Source: Watersipora subatra
Lineage: Eukaryota; Bryozoa; Gymnolaemata; Cheilostomatida; Watersiporidae
Direction: 5' to 3'
Assembly (NCBI RefSeq): GCF_963576615.1
Contig: NC_088715.1
Coordinates: 57,471,302 to 57,535,301, forward strand
Length of the DNA stretch: 64,000 nucleotides
Both the position numbers and the translations under genes were made by a program. The notes under the pieces are model-generated. The model saw only the letters and a program-made list of their open reading frames with translations, did not search any database and had not been told where the DNA came from. This document shows positions 20,895 to 34,381 of this stretch, piece after piece. How positions within the stretch are numbered: position 1 is the stretch's first letter; every line of letters starts with the position of its first letter.

Positions 20895-21591
20895 TCCCCT
20901 CGTCGGGAGGCACGAAACGAAAGATAAACTGAACCTACCTATTAGCCTACCTACCCGCCTACCTACCTACCTACCTACCTACCTACCTACCCACCTACCG
21001 GAAAAAAATTTTTGGCCGCGGGGCGGCGCTTTAAATTAACGCGCTTAGCGCGTAAATTCTTCCCGAAATCGCGAAAAAAACGACGCGGAGCGCGAGGGCG
21101 ACCGCTCCGGTTTTAACTCGGCGAAAAGCGTGAAAGCGAGGCGCCGGCGACGACGCGGGCGCCTCGTCGACGTCCGTTAGCCGCGCCGACTAGCGCTCGC
21201 CGCGACCGAGCGCCCGTTTCGCGCGCGTTCGCTTTCGACTAAGCGCTCAGCCGTCGCTCCGAAACTTTCGTCGCCGCCGCTCTTCCGCCCTCGCCTTCTT
21301 TCCCCGGTCACGCCAGCCTTTCGCCTACGTTTATATTTCTATAGACGTTGGGTGTTGGGGTGTTCGGGGTGTTCGGGGTGTTCGGGGTGTTCGGGGTGTT
21401 CGGGGTGTTCGGGGTGTTCGGGGTGTTCGGGGTGTTCGGGGTGTTCGGGGTGAGCGGGTGGCGAGCGGACAGACGAGAGACCGCAATGGATTCGTTCGGG
21501 GCGGAAATCGCCCGAGACGAACCGACCCGTTCTATCTACGCGCTTCTTTAGTAGTCGAAAACTACGAATAATGAAAACTTTTATCTACATT

Positions 21592-21673
<82 letters not shown>

Positions 21674-22289
21674 TAAGAAATAGCCTTAACGAAGGGCGGG
21701 GAGGGGGAGGGGGGGACGACTTCGAAAGGATGACCAAGACGAGTAGACTCCTCGCTACTCTACTCGCGACGAGATTAGAAGCGTTATTACGTAACTAGCT
21801 AGGAGAAACGAAAAGGCTAGCACTCGCGTATAGGCTTAACGAAGAGAGGGAGACGACTTCGAAAGAGAAAGGCCGGTGAGAATAGCTTCGGTACTACCCG
21901 CGTCGAGATTAGAAGCGTTATTACGTAACTAGCTAGGAGAAGCGAATAGGCCACTCTCGGCGAGCGCGAATGCCGTAATCCTTTAATTACATCTATACCG
22001 TAAAGAGAGTAAAGGCGAATCTAAAAGTTTTCTAAATACGCCGAAGGGAGTTTAAAAGTTGGCGCTTTCGCGCCAGTTACCGAACGGGACGAGCGAGAGA
22101 CCGACTCCGAACTAGTCGAGGTAGGCCGGACCGCTTCGGCGAGACGGGCGGACCGGAAAAAAAGCGACTAGTCTTCGGCCCCGGCGAGGCCTCTCGGTTT
22201 CTTCGAGCGGCTCGTTCGCCCTAAACGGGGACACTCGCTCGGCGGCGAATCGGCCGCGACTGAGCGACGGACGGCCGTCCGGGCAATTT
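20895..22289 (+). repeat. U2 array spacer, B-to-A hybrid
   Basis: Minisatellite 10 copies (21359-21448); A flank; long (TA)n at 21594-21675; GGCGAGCGCG variant. Confidence 0.93.
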
Positions 22290-22476
22290 ATCGCTTCTCG
22301 GCCTATTGGCTAAGATCAAAGTGTAGTATCTGTTCTAATCAGTTTAATATCTGATTCGCGGCGCATCGCGCCGCTACGATATTAATCTGATTTTTGGAAC
22401 GAGATGGAGCGCGGAAGCTTGCTTCGGCTCCGTCACGGGTTGTCTCGGTATCGCAGTACCTCCGAGCACGGCCCAC
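22290..22476 (+). ncRNA. U2: U2 snRNA, copy 14 (uninterrupted)
   Basis: Intact. Followed by the CCCTCGCACC variant of the CCTA-tract end, shared only with copy 16. Confidence 0.97.
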
Positions 22477-23163
22477 TCCCCTCGTCGGGAGGCACGAAAC
22501 GAAAGATTAACTGAACCTACCTACCTACCTACCTACCTACCTACCTACCTACCCTCGCACCTACCGGAAAAAAATCTTTTGCCGCGAGGCGGCGCTTTAA
22601 ATTAACGCGCTTAGCGCGTAAATTCTTCCCGATTTCGCGAAAAAAACGACGCGGAGCGCGAGGGCGACAGCTCCGATTTTAACTAGGCGAAAAGCGTGAA
22701 AGCGAGGCGCCGGCGACTACGCGGGCGCTTCTTCGACGCCCGTTAGCCGCGCCGACTAGCGTTCGCCGCGATCGAGCGCCCGTTTCGCGCGCGTTCGCTT
22801 TCGACTAAGCGCTCAGCCGTCGCTCCGAAACTTTCGTCGCCGCCTCCGCCCTCGCCCTCTTTCCCCCCGGTCACGCGCTCGCGCATCGCCAGCCCTTCGC
22901 CTACGTTTATTTCTATAGACGTTGGGTGTTGGGTGTTGGGGTGTTCGGGGTGTTCGGGGTGTTCGGGGTGTTCGGGGTGTTCGGGGTGTTCGGGGTGTTC
23001 GGGGTGTTCGGGGTGTTCGGGGTGAGCGGGTGGCGAGCGGACAGACGAGAGACCGCAAAGGTTTCGTTCGGGGCGGAAATCGCCCGAGACGAACCGACCC
23101 GTTCTATCTACGCACGTCTTTAGTAGTCGAAAACTACGAATAATGAAAACTTTTATCTACATT

Positions 23164-23235
<72 letters not shown>

Positions 23236-23851
23236 TAAGAAATAGCCTTAACGAAGGGCGGGGAGGGGGAGGGGGGGACGACTTCGAAAGGATGACCAAG
23301 ACGAGTAGACTCCTCGCTACTCTACTCGCGACGAGATTAGAAGCGTTATTACGTAACTAGCTAGGAGAAACGAAAAGGCTAGCACTCGCGTATAGGCTTA
23401 ACGAAGAGAGGGAGACGACTTCGAAAGAGAAAGGCCGGTGAGAATAGCTTCGGTACTACCCGCGTCGAGATTAGAAGCGTTATTACGTAACTAGCTAGGA
23501 GAAGCGAATAGGCCACTCTCGGCGCGCGCGAATGCCGTAATCCTTTAATTACATCTATACCGTAAAGAGAGTAAAGGCGAATCTAAAAGTTTTCTAAATA
23601 CGCCGAAGGGAGTTTAAAAGTTGGCGCTTTCGCGCCAGTTACCGAACGGGACGAGCGAGAGACCGACTCCGAACTAGTCGAGGTAGGCCGGACCGCTTCG
23701 GCGAGACGGGCGGACCGGAAAAAAAGCGACTAGTCTTCGGCCCCGGCGAGGCCTCTCGGTTTCTTCGAGCGGCTCGTTCGCCCTAAACGGGGACACTCGC
23801 TCGGCGGCGAATCGGCCGCGACTGAGCGACGGACGGCCGTCCGGGCAATTT
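22477..23851 (+). repeat. U2 array spacer, A-to-B hybrid
   Basis: Minisatellite 9 copies (22940-23020); B flank; (TA)n at 23166-23237. Confidence 0.93.
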
Positions 23852-24353
23852 ATCGCTTCTCGGCCTATTGGCTAAGATCAAAGTGTAGCATTCGTGCTGC
23901 ACGGCGGTCTTGCAGGTGTTTCATTGCACAGCCCCCCGAAACACCCGCGTGGCAGGCGAGCGGTCACATCCGGGCCCGCACTAGGGATTCCCACCCGGGG
24001 TGCCGGCCAGGCCAGAGCATTCAAATGCTCCACGAGTCCTTGGAAGTTTCGGTGGTCGTTGTACCTCGGACATTCGTGATGACCTGGCAAGGTAAATTAC
24101 CGCCCTGCAATAAATTCCAGGGGTTGACAACCCTTGGGGGGCTGACCTTGGCGAAAAGCCAATATCGTCGAGGTCAGCCCCACTCCATGTCATAAAACAG
24201 GAGTATCTGTTCTAATCAGTTTAATATCTGATTCGCGGCGCATCGCGCCGCTACGATATTAATCTGATTTTTGGAACGAGATGGAGCGCGGAAGCTTGCT
24301 TCGGCTCCGTCACGGGTTGTCTCGGTATCGCAGTACCTCCGAGCACGGCCCAC
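23852..24353 (+). pseudogene. U2: U2 snRNA interrupted by insertion, copy 15
   Basis: Halves at 23852-23888 and 24204-24353, undecayed. Confidence 0.92.
23889..24203 (+). mobile_element. U2-inserted element
   Basis: Reference form, standard junctions. Confidence 0.65.
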
Positions 24354-25050
24354 TCCCCTCGTCGGGAGGCACGAAACGAAAGATAAACTGAACCTACCTA
24401 TTAGCCTACCTACCCGCCTACCTACCTACCTACCTACCTACCTACCTACCCACCTACCGGAAAAAAATTTTTGGCCGCGGGGCGGCGCTTTAAATTAACG
24501 CGCTTAGCGCGTAAATTCTTCCCGAAATCGCGAAAAAAACGACGCGGAGCGCGAGGGCGACCGCTCCGGTTTTAACTCGGCGAAAAGCGTGAAAGCGAGG
24601 CGCCGGCGACGACGCGGGCGCCTCGTCGACGTCCGTTAGCCGCGCCGACTAGCGCTCGCCGCGACCGAGCGCCCGTTTCGCGCGCGTTCGCTTTCGACTA
24701 AGCGCTCAGCCGTCGCTCCGAAACTTTCGTCGCCGCCGCTCTTCCGCCCTCGCCTTCTTTCCCCGGTCACGCCAGCCTTTCGCCTACGTTTATATTTCTA
24801 TAGACGTTGGGTGTTGGGGTGTTCGGGGTGTTCGGGGTGTTCGGGGTGTTCGGGGTGTTCGGGGTGTTCGGGGTGTTCGGGGTGTTCGGGGTGTTCGGGG
24901 TGTTCGGGGTGAGCGGGTGGCGAGCGGACAGACGAGAGACCGCAATGGATTCGTTCGGGGCGGAAATCGCCCGAGACGAACCGACCCGTTCTATCTACGC
25001 GCTTCTTTAGTAGTCGAAAACTACGAATAATGAAAACTTTTATCTACATT

Positions 25051-25132
<82 letters not shown>

Positions 25133-25748
25133 TAAGAAATAGCCTTAACGAAGGGCGGGGAGGGGGAGGGGGGGACGACTTCGAAAGGATGACCAAGACG
25201 AGTAGACTCCTCGCTACTCTACTCGCGACGAGATTAGAAGCGTTATTACGTAACTAGCTAGGAGAAACGAAAAGGCTAGCACTCGCGTATAGGCTTAACG
25301 AAGAGAGGGAGACGACTTCGAAAGAGAAAGGCCGGTGAGAATAGCTTCGGTACTACCCGCGTCGAGATTAGAAGCGTTATTACGTAACTAGCTAGGAGAA
25401 GCGAATAGGCCACTCTCGGCGAGCGCGAATGCCGTAATCCTTTAATTACATCTATACCGTAAAGAGAGTAAAGGCGAATCTAAAAGTTTTCTAAATACGC
25501 CGAAGGGAGTTTAAAAGTTGGCGCTTTCGCGCCAGTTACCGAACGGGACGAGCGAGAGACCGACTCCGAACTAGTCGAGGTAGGCCGGACCGCTTCGGCG
25601 AGACGGGCGGACCGGAAAAAAAGCGACTAGTCTTCGGCCCCGGCGAGGCCTCTCGGTTTCTTCGAGCGGCTCGTTCGCCCTAAACGGGGACACTCGCTCG
25701 GCGGCGAATCGGCCGCGACTGAGCGACGGACGGCCGTCCGGGCAATTT
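24354..25748 (+). repeat. U2 array spacer, B-to-A hybrid
   Basis: Minisatellite 10 copies (24818-24907); A flank; (TA)n at 25053-25134. Same lengths as the spacer at 20895, 3459 bp earlier. Confidence 0.93.
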
Positions 25749-25935
25749 ATCGCTTCTCGGCCTATTGGCTAAGATCAAAGTGTAGTATCTGTTCTAATCA
25801 GTTTAATATCTGATTCGCGGCGCATCGCGCCGCTACGATATTAATCTGATTTTTGGAACGAGATGGAGCGCGGAAGCTTGCTTCGGCTCCGTCACGGGTT
25901 GTCTCGGTATCGCAGTACCTCCGAGCACGGCCCAC
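25749..25935 (+). ncRNA. U2: U2 snRNA, copy 16 (uninterrupted)
   Basis: Intact; exactly 3459 bp after copy 14. Confidence 0.97.
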
Positions 25936-26622
25936 TCCCCTCGTCGGGAGGCACGAAACGAAAGATTAACTGAACCTACCTACCTACCTACCTACCTACC
26001 TACCTACCTACCCTCGCACCTACCGGAAAAAAATCTTTTGCCGCGAGGCGGCGCTTTAAATTAACGCGCTTAGCGCGTAAATTCTTCCCGATTTCGCGAA
26101 AAAAACGACGCGGAGCGCGAGGGCGACAGCTCCGATTTTAACTAGGCGAAAAGCGTGAAAGCGAGGCGCCGGCGACTACGCGGGCGCTTCTTCGACGCCC
26201 GTTAGCCGCGCCGACTAGCGTTCGCCGCGATCGAGCGCCCGTTTCGCGCGCGTTCGCTTTCGACTAAGCGCTCAGCCGTCGCTCCGAAACTTTCGTCGCC
26301 GCCTCCGCCCTCGCCCTCTTTCCCCCCGGTCACGCGCTCGCGCATCGCCAGCCCTTCGCCTACGTTTATTTCTATAGACGTTGGGTGTTGGGTGTTGGGG
26401 TGTTCGGGGTGTTCGGGGTGTTCGGGGTGTTCGGGGTGTTCGGGGTGTTCGGGGTGTTCGGGGTGTTCGGGGTGTTCGGGGTGAGCGGGTGGCGAGCGGA
26501 CAGACGAGAGACCGCAAAGGTTTCGTTCGGGGCGGAAATCGCCCGAGACGAACCGACCCGTTCTATCTACGCACGTCTTTAGTAGTCGAAAACTACGAAT
26601 AATGAAAACTTTTATCTACATT

Positions 26623-26694
<72 letters not shown>

Positions 26695-27310
26695 TAAGAA
26701 ATAGCCTTAACGAAGGGCGGGGAGGGGGAGGGGGGGACGACTTCGAAAGGATGACCAAGACGAGTAGACTCCTCGCTACTCTACTCGCGACGAGATTAGA
26801 AGCGTTATTACGTAACTAGCTAGGAGAAACGAAAAGGCTAGCACTCGCGTATAGGCTTAACGAAGAGAGGGAGACGACTTCGAAAGAGAAAGGCCGGTGA
26901 GAATAGCTTCGGTACTACCCGCGTCGAGATTAGAAGCGTTATTACGTAACTAGCTAGGAGAAGCGAATAGGCCACTCTCGGCGCGCGCGAATGCCGTAAT
27001 CCTTTAATTACATCTATACCGTAAAGAGAGTAAAGGCGAATCTAAAAGTTTTCTAAATACGCCGAAGGGAGTTTAAAAGTTGGCGCTTTCGCGCCAGTTA
27101 CCGAACGGGACGAGCGAGAGACCGACTCCGAACTAGTCGAGGTAGGCCGGACCGCTTCGGCGAGACGGGCGGACCGGAAAAAAAGCGACTAGTCTTCGGC
27201 CCCGGCGAGGCCTCTCGGTTTCTTCGAGCGGCTCGTTCGCCCTAAACGGGGACACTCGCTCGGCGGCGAATCGGCCGCGACTGAGCGACGGACGGCCGTC
27301 CGGGCAATTT
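25936..27310 (+). repeat. U2 array spacer, A-to-B hybrid
   Basis: Minisatellite 9 copies (26399-26479); B flank; (TA)n at 26625-26696. Confidence 0.93.
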
Positions 27311-27812
27311 ATCGCTTCTCGGCCTATTGGCTAAGATCAAAGTGTAGCATTCGTGCTGCACGGCGGTCTTGCAGGTGTTTCATTGCACAGCCCCCCGAAA
27401 CACCCGCGTGGCAGGCGAGCGGTCACATCCGGGCCCGCACTAGGGATTCCCACCCGGGGTGCCGGCCAGGCCAGAGCATTCAAATGCTCCACGAGTCCTT
27501 GGAAGTTTCGGTGGTCGTTGTACCTCGGACATTCGTGATGACCTGGCAAGGTAAATTACCGCCCTGCAATAAATTCCAGGGGTTGACAACCCTTGGGGGG
27601 CTGACCTTGGCGAAAAGCCAATATCGTCGAGGTCAGCCCCACTCCATGTCATAAAACAGGAGTATCTGTTCTAATCAGTTTAATATCTGATTCGCGGCGC
27701 ATCGCGCCGCTACGATATTAATCTGATTTTTGGAACGAGATGGAGCGCGGAAGCTTGCTTCGGCTCCGTCACGGGTTGTCTCGGTATCGCAGTACCTCCG
27801 AGCACGGCCCAC
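27311..27812 (+). pseudogene. U2: U2 snRNA interrupted by insertion, copy 17
   Basis: Halves at 27311-27347 and 27663-27812, undecayed. Confidence 0.92.
27348..27662 (+). mobile_element. U2-inserted element
   Basis: Reference form, standard junctions. Confidence 0.65.
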
Positions 27813-28496
27813 TCCCCTCGTCGGGAGGCACGAAACGAAAGATAAACTGAACCTACCTATTAGCCTACCTACCCGCCTACCTACCTACCTACCTACCTAC
27901 CTACCCACCTACCGGAAAAAAATTTTTGGCCGCGGGGCGGCGCTTTAAATTAACGCGCTTAGCGCGTAAATTCTTCCCGAAATCGCGAAAAAAACGACGC
28001 GGAGCGCGAGGGCGACCGCTCCGGTTTTAACTCGGCGAAAAGCGTGAAAGCGAGGCGCCGGCGACGACGCGGGCGCCTCGTCGACGTCCGTTAGCCGCGC
28101 CGACTAGCGCTCGCCGCGACCGAGCGCCCGTTTCGCGCGCGTTCGCTTTCGACTAAGCGCTCAGCCGTCGCTCCGAAACTTTCGTCGCCGCCGCTCTTCC
28201 GCCCTCGCCTTCTTTCCCCGGTCACGCCAGCCTTTCGCCTACGTTTATATTTCTATAGACGTTGGGTGTTGGGGTGTTCGGGGTGTTCGGGGTGTTCGGG
28301 GTGTTCGGGGTGTTCGGGGTGTTCGGGGTGTTCGGGGTGTTCGGGGTGTTCGGGGTGAGCGGGTGGCGAGCGGACAGACGAGAGACCGCAATGGATTCGT
28401 TCGGGGCGGAAATCGCCCGAGACGAACCGACCCGTTCTATCTACGCGCTTCTTTAGTAGTCGAAAACTACGAATAATGAAAACTTTTATCTACATT

Positions 28497-28566
<70 letters not shown>

Positions 28567-29182
28567 TAAGAAATAGCCTTAACGAAGGGCGGGGAGGGGG
28601 AGGGGGGGACGACTTCGAAAGGATGACCAAGACGAGTAGACTCCTCGCTACTCTACTCGCGACGAGATTAGAAGCGTTATTACGTAACTAGCTAGGAGAA
28701 ACGAAAAGGCTAGCACTCGCGTATAGGCTTAACGAAGAGAGGGAGACGACTTCGAAAGAGAAAGGCCGGTGAGAATAGCTTCGGTACTACCCGCGTCGAG
28801 ATTAGAAGCGTTATTACGTAACTAGCTAGGAGAAGCGAATAGGCCACTCTCGGCGCGCGCGAATGCCGTAATCCTTTAATTACATCTATACCGTAAAGAG
28901 AGTAAAGGCGAATCTAAAAGTTTTCTAAATACGCCGAAGGGAGTTTAAAAGTTGGCGCTTTCGCGCCAGTTACCGAACGGGACGAGCGAGAGACCGACTC
29001 CGAACTAGTCGAGGTAGGCCGGACCGCTTCGGCGAGACGGGCGGACCGGAAAAAAAGCGACTAGTCTTCGGCCCCGGCGAGGCCTCTCGGTTTCTTCGAG
29101 CGGCTCGTTCGCCCTAAACGGGGACACTCGCTCGGCGGCGAATCGGCCGCGACTGAGCGACGGACGGCCGTCCGGGCAATTT
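27813..29182 (+). repeat. U2 array spacer, B-to-A hybrid
   Basis: CCTA tract one repeat shorter than usual for B; minisatellite 9 copies (28273-28353); A flank; (TA)n at 28499-28568. Confidence 0.93.
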
Positions 29183-29369
29183 ATCGCTTCTCGGCCTATT
29201 GGCTAAGATCAAAGTGTAGTATCTGTTCTAATCAGTTTAATATCTGATTCGCGGCGCATCGCGCCGCTACGATATTAATCTGATTTTTGGAACGAGATGG
29301 AGCGCGGAAGCTTGCTTCGGCTCCGTCACGGGTTGTCTCGGTATCGCAGTACCTCCGAGCACGGCCCAC
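29183..29369 (+). ncRNA. U2: U2 snRNA, copy 18 (uninterrupted)
   Basis: Intact. Its flanks resemble the left block (CGCGCGCG, CGAATTCGCG), unlike copies 12, 14 and 16. Confidence 0.97.
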
Positions 29370-29980
29370 TCCCCTCGTCGGGAGGCACGAAACGAAAGAT
29401 TAACTGAACCTACCTACCTACCTACCTACCTACCTACCTACCCACGCGCCTACCGGAAAAAAATCTTTTGCCGCGAGGCGGCGCTTTAAATTAACGCGCT
29501 TAGCGCGTAAATTCTTCCCGAATTCGCGAAAAAAACGACGCGGAGCGCGAGGGCGACAGCTCCGATTTTAACTAGGCGAAAAGCGTGAAAGCGAGGCGCC
29601 GGCGACTACGCGGGCGCTTCTTCGACGCCCGTTAGCCGCGCCGACTAGCGTTCGCCGCGATCGAGCGCCCGTTTCGCGCGCGTTCGCTTTCGACTAAGCG
29701 CTCAGCCGTCGCTCCGAAACTTTCGTCGCCGCCTCCGCCCTCGCCCTCTTTCCCCCCGGTCACGCGCTCGCGCATCGCCAGCCCTTCGCCTACGTTTATT
29801 TCTATAGACGTTGGGTGTTGGGTGTTGGGGTGTTCGGGGTGAGCGGGTGGCGAGCGGACAGACGAGAGACCGCAATGGATTCGTTCGGGGCGGAAATCGC
29901 CCGAGACGAACCGACCCGTTCTATCTACGCGCTTCTTTAGTAGTCGAAAACTACGAATAATGAAAACTTTTATCTACATT

Positions 29981-30036
<56 letters not shown>

Positions 30037-30652
30037 TAAGAAATAGCCTTAACGAAGGGCGGGGAGGGGGAGGGGGGGACGACTTCGAAAGGATGACCAA
30101 GACGAGTAGACTCCTCGCTACTCTACTCGCGACGAGATTAGAAGCGTTATTACGTAACTAGCTAGGAGAAACGAAAAGGCTAGCACTCGCGTATAGGCTT
30201 AACGAAGAGAGGGAGACGACTTCGAAAGAGAAAGGCCGGTGAGAATAGCTTCGGTACTACCCGCGTCGAGATTAGAAGCGTTATTACGTAACTAGCTAGG
30301 AGAAGCGAATAGGCCACTCTCGGCGCGCGCGAATGCCGTAATCCTTTAATTACATCTATACCGTAAAGAGAGTAAAGGCGAATCTAAAAGTTTTCTAAAT
30401 ACGCCGAAGGGAGTTTAAAAGTTGGCGCTTTCGCGCCAGTTACCGAACGGGACGAGCGAGAGACCGACTCCGAACTAGTCGAGGTAGGCCGGACCGCTTC
30501 GGCGAGACGGGCGGACCGGAAAAAAAGCGACTAGTCTTCGGCCCCGGCGAGGCCTCTCGGTTTCTTCGAGCGGCTCGTTCGCCCTAAACGGGGACACTCG
30601 CTCGGCGGCGAATCGGCCGCGACTGAGCGACGGACGGCCGTCCGGGCAATTT
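29370..30652 (+). repeat. U2 array spacer, A type, unexpanded
   Basis: Minisatellite unexpanded; A flank; short (TA)n at 29983-30038. Although A type, it leads into an interrupted U2, as at the starts of the other two blocks. Confidence 0.93.
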
Positions 30653-31154
30653 ATCGCTTCTCGGCCTATTGGCTAAGATCAAAGTGTAGCATTCGTGCTG
30701 CACGGCGGTCTTGCAGGTGTTTCATTGCACAGCCCCCCGAAACACCCGCGTGGCAGGCGAGCGGTCACATCCGGGCCCGCACTAGGGATTCCCACCCGGG
30801 GTGCCGGCCAGGCCAGAGCATTCAAATGCTCCACGAGTCCTTGGAAGTTTCGGTGGTCGTTGTACCTCGGACATTCGTGATGACCTGGCAAGGTAAATTA
30901 CCGCCCTGCAATAAATTCCAGGGGTTGACAACCCTTGGGGGGCTGACCTTGGCGAAAAGCCAATATCGTCGAGGTCAGCCCCACTCCATGTCATAAAACA
31001 GGAGTATCTGTTCTAATCAGTTTAATATCTGATTCGCGGCGCATCGCGCCGCTACGATATTAATCTGATTTTTGGAACGAGATGGAGCGCGGAAGCTTGC
31101 TTCGGCTCCGTCACGGGTTGTCTCGGTATCGCAGTACCTCCGAGCACGGCCCAC
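30653..31154 (+). pseudogene. U2: U2 snRNA interrupted by insertion, copy 19
   Basis: Halves at 30653-30689 and 31005-31154. Counterpart of copy 8 in the second block, but with the normal 5' junction. Confidence 0.92.
30690..31004 (+). mobile_element. U2-inserted element
   Basis: Reference form; A-type 5' flank upstream of its U2. Confidence 0.65.
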
Positions 31155-31840
31155 TCCCCTCGTCGGGAGGCACGAAACGAAAGATAAACTGAACCTACCT
31201 ATTAGCCTACCTACCCGCCTACCTACCTACCTACCTACCTACCTACCTACCCACCTACCGGAAAAAAATTTTTGGCCGCGGGGCGGCGCTTTAAATTAAC
31301 GCGCTTAGCGCGTAAATTCTTCCCGAAATCGCGAAAAAAACGACGCGGAGCGCGAGGGCGACCGCTCCGGTTTTAACTCGGCGAAAAGCGTGAAAGCGAG
31401 GCGCCGGCGACGACGCGGGCGCCTCGTCGACGTCCGTTAGCCGCGCCGACTAGCGCTCGCCGCGACCGAGCGCCCGTTTCGCGCGCGTTCGCTTTCGACT
31501 AAGCGCTCAGCCGTCGCTCCGAAACTTTCGTCGCCGCCGCTCTTCCGCCCTCGCCTTCTTTCCCCGGTCACGCCAGCCTTTCGCCTACGTTTATATTTCT
31601 ATAGACGTTGGGTGTTGGGTGTTGGGGTGTTCGGGGTGTTCGGGGTGTTCGGGGTGTTCGGGGTGTTCGGGGTGTTCGGGGTGTTCGGGGTGTTCGGGGT
31701 GAGCGGGTGGCGAGCGGACAGACGAGAGACCGCAAAGGTTTCGTTCGGGGCGGAAATCGCCCGAGACGAACCGACCCGTTCTATCTACGCACGTCTTTAG
31801 TAGTCGAAAACTACGAATAATGAAAACTTTTATCTACATT

Positions 31841-31912
<72 letters not shown>

Positions 31913-32528
31913 TAAGAAATAGCCTTAACGAAGGGCGGGGAGGGGGAGGGGGGGACGACTTCGAAAGGATGACCAAGACGAGTAGACTCCTCGCTACTCT
32001 ACTCGCGACGAGATTAGAAGCGTTATTACGTAACTAGCTAGGAGAAACGAAAAGGCTAGCACTCGCGTATAGGCTTAACGAAGAGAGGGAGACGACTTCG
32101 AAAGAGAAAGGCCGGTGAGAATAGCTTCGGTACTACCCGCGTCGAGATTAGAAGCGTTATTACGTAACTAGCTAGGAGAAGCGAATAGGCCACTCTCGGC
32201 GCGCGCGAATGCCGTAATCCTTTAATTACATCTATACCGTAAAGAGAGTAAAGGCGAATCTAAAAGTTTTCTAAATACGCCGAAGGGAGTTTAAAAGTTG
32301 GCGCTTTCGCGCCAGTTACCGAACGGGACGAGCGAGAGACCGACTCCGAACTAGTCGAGGTAGGCCGGACCGCTTCGGCGAGACGGGCGGACCGGAAAAA
32401 AAGCGACTAGTCTTCGGCCCCGGCGAGGCCTCTCGGTTTCTTCGAGCGGCTCGTTCGCCCTAAACGGGGACACTCGCTCGGCGGCGAATCGGCCGCGACT
32501 GAGCGACGGACGGCCGTCCGGGCAATTT
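31155..32528 (+). repeat. U2 array spacer, B type
   Basis: Minisatellite 8 copies (31626-31697); (TA)n at 31843-31914. Matches the spacer at 11832-13205 in both. Confidence 0.93.
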
Positions 32529-33030
32529 ATCGCTTCTCGGCCTATTGGCTAAGATCAAAGTGTAGCATTCGTGCTGCACGGCGGTCTTGCAGGTGTTTCA
32601 TTGCACAGCCCCCCGAAACACCCGCGTGGCAGGCGAGCGGTCACATCCGGGCCCGCACTAGGGATTCCCACCCGGGGTGCCGGCCAGGCCAGAGCATTCA
32701 AATGCTCCACGAGTCCTTGGAAGTTTCGGTGGTCGTTGTACCTCGGACATTCGTGATGACCTGGCAAGGTAAATTACCGCCCTGCAATAAATTCCAGGGG
32801 TTGACAACCCTTGGGGGGCTGACCTTGGCGAAAAGCCAATATCGTCGAGGTCAGCCCCACTCCATGTCATAAAACAGGAGTATCTGTTCTAATCAGTTTA
32901 ATATCTGATTCGCGGCGCATCGCGCCGCTACGATATTAATCTGATTTTTGGAACGAGATGGAGCGCGGAAGCTTGCTTCGGCTCCGTCACGGGTTGTCTC
33001 GGTATCGCAGTACCTCCGAGCACGGCCCAC
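32529..33030 (+). pseudogene. U2: U2 snRNA interrupted by insertion, copy 20
   Basis: Halves at 32529-32565 and 32881-33030, undecayed; counterpart of copy 9, 19323 bp downstream. Confidence 0.92.
32566..32880 (+). mobile_element. U2-inserted element
   Basis: Reference form, standard junctions. Confidence 0.65.
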
Positions 33031-33707
33031 TCCCCTCGTCGGGAGGCACGAAACGAAAGATAAACTGAACCTACCTATTAGCCTACCTACCCGCCTACCT
33101 ACCTACCTACCTACCTACCTACCTACCCACCTACCGGAAAAAAATTTTTGGCCGCGGGGCGGCGCTTTAAATTAACGCGCTTAGCGCGTAAATTCTTCCC
33201 GAAATCGCGAAAAAAACGACGCGGAGCGCGAGGGCGACCGCTCCGGTTTTAACTCGGCGAAAAGCGTGAAAGCGAGGCGCCGGCGACGACGCGGGCGCCT
33301 CGTCGACGTCCGTTAGCCGCGCCGACTAGCGCTCGCCGCGACCGAGCGCCCGTTTCGCGCGCGTTCGCTTTCGACTAAGCGCTCAGCCGTCGCTCCGAAA
33401 CTTTCGTCGCCGCCGCTCTTCCGCCCTCGCCTTCTTTCCCCGGTCACGCCAGCCTTTCGCCTACGTTTATATTTCTATAGACGTTGGGTGTTGGGTGTTG
33501 GGGTGTTCGGGGTGTTCGGGGTGTTCGGGGTGTTCGGGGTGTTCGGGGTGTTCGGGGTGTTCGGGGTGAGCGGGTGGCGAGCGGACAGACGAGAGACCGC
33601 AAAGGTTTCGTTCGGGGCGGAAATCGCCCGAGACGAACCGACCCGTTCTATCTACGCACGTCTTTAGTAGTCGAAAACTACGAATAATGAAAACTTTTAT
33701 CTACATT

Positions 33708-33765
<58 letters not shown>

Positions 33766-34381
33766 TAAGAAATAGCCTTAACGAAGGGCGGGGAGGGGGA
33801 GGGGGGGACGACTTCGAAAGGATGACCAAGACGAGTAGACTCCTCGCTACTCTACTCGCGACGAGATTAGAAGCGTTATTACGTAACTAGCTAGGAGAAA
33901 CGAAAAGGCTAGCACTCGCGTATAGGCTTAACGAAGAGAGGGAGACGACTTCGAAAGAGAAAGGCCGGTGAGAATAGCTTCGGTACTACCCGCGTCGAGA
34001 TTAGAAGCGTTATTACGTAACTAGCTAGGAGAAGCGAATAGGCCACTCTCGGCGCGCGCGAATGCCGTAATCCTTTAATTACATCTATACCGTAAAGAGA
34101 GTAAAGGCGAATCTAAAAGTTTTCTAAATACGCCGAAGGGAGTTTAAAAGTTGGCGCTTTCGCGCCAGTTACCGAACGGGACGAGCGAGAGACCGACTCC
34201 GAACTAGTCGAGGTAGGCCGGACCGCTTCGGCGAGACGGGCGGACCGGAAAAAAAGCGACTAGTCTTCGGCCCCGGCGAGGCCTCTCGGTTTCTTCGAGC
34301 GGCTCGTTCGCCCTAAACGGGGACACTCGCTCGGCGGCGAATCGGCCGCGACTGAGCGACGGACGGCCGTCCGGGCAATTT
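33031..34381 (+). repeat. U2 array spacer, B type
   Basis: Minisatellite 7 copies (33502-33564); (TA)n at 33710-33767. Confidence 0.93.
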
